From assembly GCA_016840025.1 (NCBI GenBank), contig JAEOTF010000131.1, positions 1 to 30,209 of the forward strand: a DNA stretch of 30,209 bases, written 5' to 3'. The position numbers and the translations under genes were made by a program. The DNA is from Candidatus Hodarchaeota archaeon (GTDB taxonomy: Archaea; Asgardarchaeota; Heimdallarchaeia; Hodarchaeales; YT1-039). Positions 23,530 through 30,209 of the stretch are shown piece after piece (the first letter of the stretch is position 1; each line of letters begins with the position of its first letter). The notes under the pieces are model-generated. The model saw nothing but the letters and a program-made list of their open reading frames with translations. It did no database searches and was not told the DNA's origin.

Positions 23530-24237
23530 ATGCAAATACAGGCTCTACTAATCGATTTAGACGGGACTTTATTACTTTATGATGTTAAAGAATTCGCATC
23601 CACCTATTTGAAGTTAACAGCTCCTTATTTTCCAGAGATAGAAAATGCTCAGTTTGTTAACTATATGATTAAAGCCGAACAATGCATGTATGCAAAGAAA
23701 GAGCCAGAAGGAACCCCTATAGATGCCTTTCTTACATCATTTTGTGCTGATACTTTATTTAGTCCCGATGAAGTTATGGAGAGATTTGAAACATTCTATC
23801 AAACTGATTTTGATCAACTTAAGCATTTAATCTCGTTTAGAATTCCGAACGGGGCGATTAAATTTCTTAAAGAAATAAAAAAGCATGATTTATCACTAGT
23901 TTTAGCTACAAACCCTGTTTTTCCGCTAATCGCCGTAGAAAAACGTTTAGAATTTGTAGGGCTACAAGTTAACATTTTTGATCATATTACAACTGGTGAA
24001 AACTCGAGATTCACAAAACCTAATCCCAACTATTATAGAGATATTGCTGAGACCATTGAGATAGCACCAAAGAAATGTTTAATGGTGGGAAACGATATCA
24101 ATAATGATATATTACCAGCAAAAGAAATAGGGATGCAAACATTCTTTTTTAAAGAGGTTAACAAACTATCTAGGGGAGAAATATCAGAAAAATATCAATC
24201 AGGGTCATTCAACTCCCTAAGCCAGCTCATATTTTAA
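23530..24237 (+). CDS. HAD-superfamily hydrolase
   Basis: 235 residues with all four HAD motifs: I, IDLDGTLLLYD (nucleophile Asp9, acid Asp11); II, LVLATNP; III, the Lys of TKPNPNYY; IV, MVGNDINNDI. A helical cap lies between residues 20 and 100, as in phosphoglycolate-phosphatase-like members. It is probably a phosphatase acting on a small phosphorylated metabolite, with the substrate unknown. Last of the plus-strand run that begins with the ABCE1-like gene, and convergent with glutamine synthetase. Confidence 0.9.
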   Translation: MQIQALLIDLDGTLLLYDVKEFASTYLKLTAPYFPEIENAQFVNYMIKAEQCMYAKKEPEGTPIDAFLTSFCADTLFSPDEVMERFETFYQTDFDQLKHLISFRIPNGAIKFLKEIKKHDLSLVLATNPVFPLIAVEKRLEFVGLQVNIFDHITTGENSRFTKPNPNYYRDIAETIEIAPKKCLMVGNDINNDILPAKEIGMQTFFFKEVNKLSRGEISEKYQSGSFNSLSQLIF

Positions 24238-24316
24238 ATAATATGTAATTATAAAATAATGGAGTTGTATTGGCTACTGGGAGACTTTCATGGGAAGGTA
24301 CGAAGAGTAAAGCAGT

Positions 24317-25615
24317 TCATCCACTTTCTAAGTAACGATCTGTTTCCCATTGAGTGACTTGAGAAGTTTTGGGGTTTTCTATTGTAATATAAGTCTTCCA
24401 TTCACCCTCTTTTACTTTACAAAAAGCATCGATGAGTATATGCCCAAAGGTTCGTTTCATCAGTTCACTATTTCGAAAGTGTTCTAATGCAAGACCAAGA
24501 TTAGCTGGTAAAGTTTCAATTCCTTTATTAGCTAGTTCTAATTCCGAAAGAACATCCAGATCATAATCAATAGGGTCAGGAGGATTCATTTTATTATCAA
24601 TACCATCTAATCCAGCTGCAAGCATACCTGCAAGAATAAGATAGATGTTACATGAAGCATCAGGAGCGCGATATTCAATTCGTACATTCGTTTCATAACC
24701 CGGTACTCGAATTAAGGCAGTACGGTTAGCAATACCCCACGTAAGATAAACAGGAGCTTCTTGACCTGGAACCAATCGTTTATAGGAATTTACTGTGGGA
24801 GCACCTATTGCAGTTAGAGCGTTAGAATGGGCAAAAAGTCCAGCGATATATTGCATACATATGTCTGATGGATGATATGGGTCATCACCGAACATATTTT
24901 CGCCATTGCTTTGTAATATCTGATGAACATGCAAACCAGACCCAGCGTTTCCCTCCATCGGTTTGGGCATATATGTAGATATCAATCCATGGGAATATGC
25001 TACCATACGAGTAATCAGTTTAAGAGTTTGAACATTATCACCAGTTCTTAGGGCATTATCCAGCATGTATTCTATTTCCATTTGGCCTGGTCCACATTCA
25101 TGGTGTAGAGTCTTTGGTTGCATTCCCATATCAATCATGTAGTCAACCATTTCCCGTCTGATTTCTGCGTACTTATCTAATGGTTCAATATCCATATATC
25201 CGGCTTTATCGACAGGTTGTCCTTTTTGGAAAACATAAAACTCAATTTCTGGTCTAGTAAGGTAAGTAAACCCCTTTGATTCTGCTTCAGCTAAAATTTT
25301 CCTTAGAATTCCACGTGGATCACAGTCAAATTCTTTTCCATCTTGTGTTTTCACATCACAGATAATACGAGCTACTTTTGAATTCCAAGGGAAGGTTTGA
25401 AAGGTTGCGGGATCAGGAAGAAGAGAAAGGTCGCTTTTTTTTGTATGTGCAAGACCAACACTAGATCCATCTATCCCCACCCGTTCATTTAAAGCTTTAC
25501 TGAGAAGATAGCTCGGCATTTCTACTCCCTTTAAATTTCCAAATATATCGCTAAATTGAAATTGAACATATCGAATATTTTTTTCTTTAATTAACTTCTC
25601 TAACTTCTCAGTCAT
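24317..25615 (-). CDS. glnA: glutamine synthetase, type I
   Basis: Makes glutamine from glutamate, ammonia and ATP. 432 residues: an N-terminal beta-grasp domain (about 1-95) and the catalytic domain. Motifs: FSDIFGNLKGVEMP, TRPEIEFYVF, HHECGPGQMEIEY (metal-binding Glu residues), GNAGSGLHVHQ (ATP/metal His), NSYKRLVPGQEAPVYLTWGIANRTALIR (Arg and glutamate-binding loop) and EYRAPDASCNIYL. The long bacterial insertion and adenylylation-site region are not evident, as in other archaeal GlnA. The ATG at 25615 follows TTGAGGAAATTAAG. A palindrome 54 bp ahead (25669-25708) may regulate it. Confidence 0.95.
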   Translation of the reverse strand: MTEKLEKLIKEKNIRYVQFQFSDIFGNLKGVEMPSYLLSKALNERVGIDGSSVGLAHTKKSDLSLLPDPATFQTFPWNSKVARIICDVKTQDGKEFDCDPRGILRKILAEAESKGFTYLTRPEIEFYVFQKGQPVDKAGYMDIEPLDKYAEIRREMVDYMIDMGMQPKTLHHECGPGQMEIEYMLDNALRTGDNVQTLKLITRMVAYSHGLISTYMPKPMEGNAGSGLHVHQILQSNGENMFGDDPYHPSDICMQYIAGLFAHSNALTAIGAPTVNSYKRLVPGQEAPVYLTWGIANRTALIRVPGYETNVRIEYRAPDASCNIYLILAGMLAAGLDGIDNKMNPPDPIDYDLDVLSELELANKGIETLPANLGLALEHFRNSELMKRTFGHILIDAFCKVKEGEWKTYITIENPKTSQVTQWETDRYLESG

Positions 25616-25668
25616 CTTAATTTCCTCAAACGGATGAGTGCATGCTTAACTACAAATATAATTATGAT

Positions 25669-25708
25669 CCAGAATTAGAAGTTTATGTTTTATGCTTCTA
25701 AATTCTGG
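25669..25708. promoter_or_regulatory. long inverted repeat between tusB and glnA
   Basis: CCAGAATTAGAAG (25669-25681) is complementary to CTTCTAAATTCTGG (25695-25708) with one bulged base and a 13-nt loop. It lies about 54 bp ahead of glnA and 39 bp after tusB, so it could be a nitrogen-responsive operator or the tus operon terminator. Confidence 0.45.
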
Positions 25709-25746
25709 TTTATGATCAATTACACAAAAAGAAAAAGAGATAAACT

Positions 25747-26043
25747 TTAACAAAGTGAAATGATTGATTTAGGGTTATCCATTAATAAATCAACCATTCC
25801 ATCGTAATTTATCAATTTAATGGAAGGATTACTAATATTTTGAATTCCTCGGGCAATCATATCTTCTTGCAAAGCGAAAAGTTGGAATTTTGAATTAAAG
25901 ATCGAAATATGTTGGCTTTTTAACCACCAAACTCCATTTTGAAATAGTAACACACCAATTTTCTCTGCTGAGCTATTCTTCAAGGTTTCCAGAAAAGTGA
26001 TGTCCTTTGGATTGGGTTCATGTCGAAGTAATACTAAATGCAC
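25747..26043 (-). CDS. tusB: TusB/DsrH-type sulfur-relay subunit
   Basis: 98 residues with the DsrH/TusB layout: MHLVLLRHEP, VLLFQNGVWWLK, FALQEDMIARGIQN and KLINYDGMVDLLMDNP. The TusBCD complex passes persulfide sulfur in tRNA thiolation; the homologous DsrEFH serves sulfur oxidation. The only cysteine is the final residue, Cys98, which is unusual. It is last in the tusD-tusC-tusB operon, three bases after the tusC stop. Confidence 0.82.
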   Translation of the reverse strand: MHLVLLRHEPNPKDITFLETLKNSSAEKIGVLLFQNGVWWLKSQHISIFNSKFQLFALQEDMIARGIQNISNPSIKLINYDGMVDLLMDNPKSIISLC

Positions 26044-26046
26044 ATG

Positions 26047-26430
26047 CTATACCTCCATAGTGAATTTAGCTTCTTCCATAAGCTTGACTAGATCCTTTCT
26101 CGGAATTATTGTGAGATCCAAATTTTCTAAGAGGTCGTTTGGGCTGAGATCATATTTATCAAGAGCTTCTTGCACAACAAACAGTTTAACATCATATTTC
26201 TGTAAATAGAGAACACTCTCTGTCATTGGTGTAGTATGAATTACTTTAGACTGTTGATTCTTTACTAAACACAATACACCGTCATTCTCGAAGATAGCTC
26301 TAGTTGGAAGATCCATTGCAGTAATAGACATTCCAATCCGAGCTAATTCGTACACATGACTAGTACCATATGGAGGTTTTCTGAAAAACAGATTTACTTT
26401 GGGCTCTTCTTCACTCATAATCTTACTCAC
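26047..26430 (-). CDS. tusC: TusC/DsrF-type sulfur-relay subunit
   Basis: 127 residues with the DsrE-like fold of TusC/DsrF: VNLFFRKPPYGTSHVYELARIGMSITAMD is close to the family start, followed by FENDGVLCLV, YLQKYDVKLFVVQEALDKYDLSPNDL and LTIIPRKDL. It is a middle subunit of the TusBCD/DsrEFH hexamer. It overlaps tusD by eight bases and lies just ahead of tusB, so the three are co-translated. Confidence 0.85.
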   Translation of the reverse strand: MSKIMSEEEPKVNLFFRKPPYGTSHVYELARIGMSITAMDLPTRAIFENDGVLCLVKNQQSKVIHTTPMTESVLYLQKYDVKLFVVQEALDKYDLSPNDLLENLDLTIIPRKDLVKLMEEAKFTMEV

Positions 26431-26788
26431 CTAATGATATGAAAGTATCAGCAAAAATGAGTTTTTCTGCAAAAAGTGTCAATCCGGTAAATGTTGCGCC
26501 TTCAATCAAGCTTTCTTCAATGAGGCCTCGATATTCAGAGCATAAACGACATACAGTAACTGTAACACCCAATTTAATCATGTTTTGCAGTTTTTCAGCG
26601 TAATTGCATTCCGTAAATGCTGTTTTATCACATTCAATGTTCTTATTTGCACAATGTACTCCATCCATTAGTAAATGGATTTGAACTTCATGATTTCTTT
26701 GAATTGCGCTTTGCGCTAAAGAAATAGCAGTTTCGATATTTTCATGCGAGTATGGAGCTGTTAACACAAGAATTAATAGAAAGCCCAT
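26423..26788 (-). CDS. tusD: TusD/DsrE-type sulfur-carrier subunit
   Basis: 121 residues of the DsrE family: FLLILVLTAPYSHENIETAISLAQSAI, VQIHLLMDGVHCANKN, VTVTVCRLCSEYRGL and FAEKLIFADTFISLG. Cys80 or Cys83 in VCRLCSEYRG sits where TusD/DsrE carry the catalytic persulfide cysteine; having two there is notable. It is first in the operon; GGAGACGGCAAA precedes the ATG at 26788 and a TATA-like motif lies about 54 bp upstream. Sulfur could go to tRNA or another acceptor; the acceptor is not in the window. Confidence 0.86.
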   Translation of the reverse strand: MGFLLILVLTAPYSHENIETAISLAQSAIQRNHEVQIHLLMDGVHCANKNIECDKTAFTECNYAEKLQNMIKLGVTVTVCRLCSEYRGLIEESLIEGATFTGLTLFAEKLIFADTFISLGE

Positions 26789-26841
26789 TTTGCCGTCTCC
26801 AAATGGTTCTAGAAACTAATCTATTCGTCTAATAAAAAAGA

Positions 26842-26853
26842 ATTTTATAGAAA
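26842..26853 (-). promoter_or_regulatory. TATA-like motif of the tus operon
   Basis: TTTCTATAAAAT on the minus strand, 54-65 bp ahead of tusD, a fitting distance for an archaeal TATA box with a ~30-nt leader. The same 12-mer lies upstream of the HTH-PAS gene. Confidence 0.42.
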
Positions 26854-26918
26854 CCTATTTAGAGGGGAACGGTATTTTTATGGAGTAAGAAAATGCTTAA
26901 CCCGTGAGGGATTTCAAA

Positions 26919-28256
26919 GTGTCTGTATCCATAGAAAAGAGACTCATTCAAGCAACAAAAATCTCTAGCATTACGGAACAGTGCACTCACTTTTCTCAGA
27001 TTCTATTTTTACATGGAACGAAATTATCTAAACCCCAACTTGCCTTTTGGGGGAAAAAATGGCTTCAATTGGCTAGTGAAAGTCTTCCATGGACAGACTG
27101 TATAGAGATCTCTAATTATTTGGGATACCAAATTGGTACAGTCTTCAAACCGAGTTCTATTGAATTAAATCTATGGATTGGATACGTTTATACAATTTTT
27201 CAACGGAAAGAAGCTCTCAAAATATTTCATAATTATTTGGAAGGGGCTAAATCTATTAATGATGAGCGATTAATATTGTGGGGATCTCTTCTTTCCGCAG
27301 ACGCCAACACAATCCTAGCCAAGAATTTTGACCTCCAGGTAATGACTGAAATATTAGAATTTTTTCAAAATCAAGGAGAAGAAGAAGGTCTAATTCGTAG
27401 TTTACTTGCACGAGGTCGAATGCATCGGGCTACAGGGGATTCGGCTGATGCAGAACTAGATTTTCAACAAAGTTGTGAGTTAGCAATAAAGACAAAAAAT
27501 TACGTGCTTTCTGTAGAAGCATTATCGTGGCTTGGTCTTTCTCAACGAGATCAAGGTAAAATTGAAGAGGCAAAAGCTAGTCTTCAAGAGGCATTAGTCT
27601 TATCCCTTGATAGACAGGATCGAAGAATGGCTGCTTTTAGTTCTCTGTATTTTGGACGAATAATTGCAGCAGAAAAGCCTAAAGAAGCATTGAAATTCTT
27701 AGAACAATCGGTACGCTATGCGAAAGAAAGAAATGATCCTGTTACGCAATCATGGGCGTTTAACGTCATTGGTGAACTTTGTCAATCTTTAGGTCAACCA
27801 GAACGAGCAATCATCTTTTATGATAAAACGATTAATCTTTCTCAATTGTATGATACAGAAACATTATTTTGGGCAAATTTCTGTGCTGCGCGTATTCTCA
27901 CAGCTATTGGAGAAGATGAACGAGCATTACCTTATGCAATGAGAGCTACGCAATTTAATATCGGTGATGAAATGCGGTCATCTTATCTTCTCGATTCGTT
28001 GTGGAATATGCATGCACGAGGGTTAGTAGCGCTAATTCAACAGGATTATAATGCTGTAAAACAACTACTTCTTCCAATTCGAATTCTAATTGAAGAAAAA
28101 AACTTAGAAGAGGCAAGTTTAATAGCAGATGAGCTCGAAAATGCAATATTAAGCCGTGAAATGGGACTAGAGGTATTAAGTGAAATAGAGAAGAAACAAA
28201 AAATTAAGAAACTACAGATATTCTCGCCTTTTTCTCATCTATGGAAAGAAAAGTGA
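26919..28256 (+). CDS. TPR-repeat protein
   Basis: 445 residues from a GTG at 26919, chosen because GAGGGATTTCAAA lies just ahead; the frame continues to a GTG at 26904. The middle, about 130-360, is a run of tetratricopeptide-type helix pairs, for instance ALSWLGLSQRDQGKIEEAKASLQEAL, FNVIGELCQSLGQPERAIIFYDKTI and ANFCAARILTAIGEDERALPYAMRA. The N-terminal third is helical and rich in Trp but has weaker repeat matches. No membrane or catalytic segment. TPR arrays bind partner proteins; the partner is unknown. It diverges from the tus operon and converges on the winged-helix gene. Confidence 0.85.
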   Translation: MSVSIEKRLIQATKISSITEQCTHFSQILFLHGTKLSKPQLAFWGKKWLQLASESLPWTDCIEISNYLGYQIGTVFKPSSIELNLWIGYVYTIFQRKEALKIFHNYLEGAKSINDERLILWGSLLSADANTILAKNFDLQVMTEILEFFQNQGEEEGLIRSLLARGRMHRATGDSADAELDFQQSCELAIKTKNYVLSVEALSWLGLSQRDQGKIEEAKASLQEALVLSLDRQDRRMAAFSSLYFGRIIAAEKPKEALKFLEQSVRYAKERNDPVTQSWAFNVIGELCQSLGQPERAIIFYDKTINLSQLYDTETLFWANFCAARILTAIGEDERALPYAMRATQFNIGDEMRSSYLLDSLWNMHARGLVALIQQDYNAVKQLLLPIRILIEEKNLEEASLIADELENAILSREMGLEVLSEIEKKQKIKKLQIFSPFSHLWKEK

Positions 28257-28352
28257 GTGAAACACTTTAATTGTTCTGCTACTTAGATACCTATACAACT
28301 TAACTGAGAGTTTCTATTTTATAAATTATCCAAAGGAAATTTACACAAAAAA

Positions 28353-28375
28353 TTCTTGCCTAATTTCTATAAAAT
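28353..28375 (+). repeat. 23-bp exact copy of the IS605-like element's right edge
   Basis: The sequence from TTCTTGCC to CTATAAAAT at 28353-28375 is identical over 23 bases to 4731-4753, where it follows the right-end hairpin of the IS605-like element. It lies one base after the stop of the winged-helix gene, between convergent genes. Confidence 0.7.
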
Positions 28376-28376
28376 C

Positions 28377-29225
28377 TTAATCCTTCTGATTTTGGGTATT
28401 ATTTACCAGAAATTCTTGAAACTGAGGTTCAGATAAAACTGACTTAATTGCTTTCGCAATAAGTTGAAATTTCAACACATCAGGAGAGGAACCTAGAATT
28501 TGCTCACTCTCATCAGCTAATTGTTCAGCAGTTTTTGCTGTGCGTCTTAATAGGGTTGAGTTTATGTTAGAGGAAGATTTCCCCTCAATTCGCTCTTGCA
28601 ATAACATCAATTCACGTATTTTTTCATCACTCATCCCTAATCCTACTAAATAACCCCAAATGAAAGCTTTTAATGAGTCAAGATACACTCCAACATCCGC
28701 TTCATGTGGAAGAGAATCAAGACGAGGAATGGACACTTTCCACTTTGCAGTGAACCATGGAACCTTCATCCCTCGAATCTCGGTGAATTTAGTTTTAACA
28801 ACCAATCCTCCACCAATAAGTAATAGTACGTGATATCTTGCTTTAGCTTTAGAAATTCTTAGTGATTTAGATATTTCATGTAGGGGCATCTCTCCTTGCA
28901 CTAGTAGGGCAAGGATTTGAGAAGTAATAGGATTAATTAAGAGCTCTGCTGCCTTTCCTTGCTGAATGACGTTGAAAGCTCTCCCGGTGTACCACTTCTG
29001 AACTGAATCGTCTTTAATTTGATTTACACGAGAAATTATCACCAATTTGGCTTTATAAAGTTCATTAACATGAGATTCAACTTCTGAGTCAGGTAATTTC
29101 AGTTTTACAGCCAATTCGGCTATTCTCATCTCCTTGTTTGCAAGTAATTCAATTATTTTATAACGTATAGGATCGAATACTTCATCTCTAAGAGACACAT
29201 GAGCAGGAGTTGATGTTCGGCTCAT
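28377..29225 (-). CDS. double winged-helix transcription regulator
   Basis: 282 residues. A first ArsR-like winged helix covers about 12-75 (FDPIRYKIIELLANKEMRIAELAVKLKLPDSEVESHVNELYKAKLV). A second covers about 95-165 (NPITSQILALLVQGEMPLHEISKSLRISKAKARYHVLLLIGGGLV). The C-terminal ~110 residues are helical without a recognised domain and may be for dimerisation. There is no ligand-binding Cys cluster. It is divergent from the dehydrogenase gene across a 435-bp region with a palindrome and an array of TACGT sites, so it may regulate itself and that gene. The ribosome-binding site is poor. Confidence 0.85.
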   Translation of the reverse strand: MSRTSTPAHVSLRDEVFDPIRYKIIELLANKEMRIAELAVKLKLPDSEVESHVNELYKAKLVIISRVNQIKDDSVQKWYTGRAFNVIQQGKAAELLINPITSQILALLVQGEMPLHEISKSLRISKAKARYHVLLLIGGGLVVKTKFTEIRGMKVPWFTAKWKVSIPRLDSLPHEADVGVYLDSLKAFIWGYLVGLGMSDEKIRELMLLQERIEGKSSSNINSTLLRRTAKTAEQLADESEQILGSSPDVLKFQLIAKAIKSVLSEPQFQEFLVNNTQNQKD

Positions 29226-29277
29226 TAGATAAGCGCCCGTAATTAATTAATCAGGTTTATGTCGCAATTTGAATATT

Positions 29278-29294
29278 TTGGAAAGCGATTCCAA
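29278..29294. promoter_or_regulatory. perfect palindrome ahead of the winged-helix gene
   Basis: TTGGAA-AGCGA-TTCCAA, 53 bp upstream of the winged-helix start. Size and symmetry suit a dimeric winged-helix operator, possibly autoregulatory. Confidence 0.38.
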
Positions 29295-29478
29295 CCAAAA
29301 CTCAACAGAAAACAAGATCATATTCCATAAAACTCCGACATAATTGTGCTAGTTATGCTAAGATGCATAAATTGGCAAATATGGACATATTTCCTAAGAT
29401 TGAACTTTTGAAACATGAAAATCACATTAGTTGGGAGAGTTAGAAATCTGGATTGATTGCTAAAAAGTATGAATTTAC

Positions 29479-29536
29479 TACGTAATATTTTTGATACGTA
29501 AGGTTTTAAAATTATACGTATTATTAAAATTACGTG
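29479..29536. promoter_or_regulatory. array of four TACGT(A/G) sites
   Basis: TACGTA begins at 29479, 29495 and 29515, and TACGTG at 29531, giving centre-to-centre spacings of 16, 20 and 16 bp. They lie 125-182 bp ahead of the dehydrogenase start in AT-rich DNA where CG is otherwise scarce, so a cooperative regulator site is likely. Confidence 0.5.
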
Positions 29537-29660
29537 AATAATTTTTACAATAACTTTCTAGTGGATTAGGATATATTACGAGTAACCAAGCGCGAGTAAA
29601 ACCTAAAATATCAATTATTGAAGTTTGCTTTCATATTATTGTTAAAAAAGGTGTGAATAA

Positions 29661-30209
29661 TTGAAAGTAAGGAAAAAAAAGTCTCTTAGGTTTACAGTTT
29701 TGGGAGCAGGTAATGGAGGACAAGCTTTTGCTGCGGTCCTTGCAGCAAAAGGATTTCCAGTGACCTTATGGAATCGAAGCGCATCTACTATTGATGCTAT
29801 TAACAAAAAGGGTGGGATTGAGATTGCAGGAGAAGTTAATGGATTTTTCAAGCCAAATCTAGTTACATCTAACCTTAAAAGAGCTTTACGCGATGCTGAT
29901 GTTATAATGGTTGTTACACCTGCTAATGCTCATCGTTCCATTGCACATCTATGTGTTCCTTATCTTAAGGAAGGTCAAATCATTGTTCTCAATCCAGGAA
30001 GGACTGGTGGAGCATTAGAAGTCAAGCATATCTTGGATGAACAAGGTGCCCCCAATGAAATTATTGTGGCTGAAGCACAGACACTTATTTATGTATCTAG
30101 AGCTTTAGAACCTGGAAGAGTTGAGCTTATAGCGATCAAAACTGAATGCCCAGTGGCTGCATTCCCTGCAACAGAGACCATGAATGTCATCCGAGTCCTT
30201 CAACAAATC
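29661..30209 (+). CDS. NAD(P)-dependent octopine/nopaline dehydrogenase-like protein, 5' part
   Basis: Runs off the window after 183 codons. It starts at a TTG (29661) with AAGGTGTG seven bases upstream. The dinucleotide-binding motif is VLGAGNGGQAFAAVLAAKGF (Gly15-x-Gly17-x-x-Gly20), followed by TLWNRS, VIMVVTPANAHRSIA, IIVLNPGRTGGALE and IVAEAQTLIYVSRALEPG. The GRTGGALE and AEAQT segments are typical of the opine (octopine/nopaline) dehydrogenase superfamily and separate it from ketopantoate reductase. Members reductively join an amino acid and a 2-oxo acid, or oxidise related 2-hydroxy substrates. The archaeal substrate is unknown. Confidence 0.82.
   Translation, partial: MKVRKKKSLRFTVLGAGNGGQAFAAVLAAKGFPVTLWNRSASTIDAINKKGGIEIAGEVNGFFKPNLVTSNLKRALRDADVIMVVTPANAHRSIAHLCVPYLKEGQIIVLNPGRTGGALEVKHILDEQGAPNEIIVAEAQTLIYVSRALEPGRVELIAIKTECPVAAFPATETMNVIRVLQQI

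Larger units (their letters stand above)
29226..29660. other. divergent promoter region
   Basis: 435 bp with no gene. It contains a palindrome close to the winged-helix gene (29278-29294) and the array of TACGT sites (29479-29536) nearer the dehydrogenase gene. Confidence 0.5.

Noticed and set aside
1..30209. tRNA or rRNA genes
   Set aside because: No T-loop (GGTTCRA-type) plus paired acceptor stems or rRNA-like stretches were found by eye outside coding regions.

Overview
The window is AT-rich DNA from an archaeon. The main evidence is an archaeal histone, an ABCE1/RLI-type ATPase, a pair of radical SAM proteins resembling the two-component archaeal lipoyl synthase, archaeal-style CheC and CheD proteins, and an Lrp-type stand-alone ligand-binding domain. 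An Asgard-type lineage is possible (low GC, long leucine-rich-repeat/coiled-coil protein), but nothing here proves it.

Layout. 1-4250: the tail of a type I 3-dehydroquinate dehydratase (aroD), then aroE, a stand-alone Lrp/AsnC ligand-binding domain, a weak Cys-containing small ORF, a long gene-poor AT stretch, a histone gene, and a convergent amidohydrolase. 4362-4753: a compact, GC-rich, hairpin-laden IS200/IS605-like remnant with no transposase, whose right part looks like a TnpB 3' end/omega RNA. 5115-15000: a chemotaxis island. The plus strand carries cheC1-cheD1-cheD2. The converging minus-strand operon reads cheW-cheY-cheB-cheA-cheC2-(small ORF)-cheR and ends in a 785-residue LRR/charged-helix protein. 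15449-18480 (minus): a winged-helix/PAS regulator and a membrane methyl-accepting chemotaxis protein. No archaellum genes are present.

18700-24240 (plus): an unannotated 44-codon ORF with a strong Shine-Dalgarno, translationally coupled to a divergent ABCE1-like protein, then two radical SAM proteins (probable lipoyl synthase pair), an O-methyltransferase and a HAD hydrolase. 24317-26788 (minus): glutamine synthetase and a TusB/TusC/TusD (DsrH/F/E) sulfur-relay operon. 26919-30209: a TPR protein (plus), a double winged-helix regulator (minus), a promoter region with four regularly spaced TACGT(A/G) sites, and the 5' part of an octopine/nopaline-dehydrogenase-like gene (plus).

How they fit. 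MCP, CheW, CheA, CheY, CheB, CheR, CheC and CheD form a complete adaptation and signalling circuit. The LRR protein is the last gene of that operon and is the most interesting unknown. CheC1 appears to be a degenerate duplicate of CheC2, having lost the Asn of one phosphatase site. The ABCE1-like, radical SAM and Tus genes suggest, by inference only, a neighbourhood concerned with Fe-S and sulfur chemistry.
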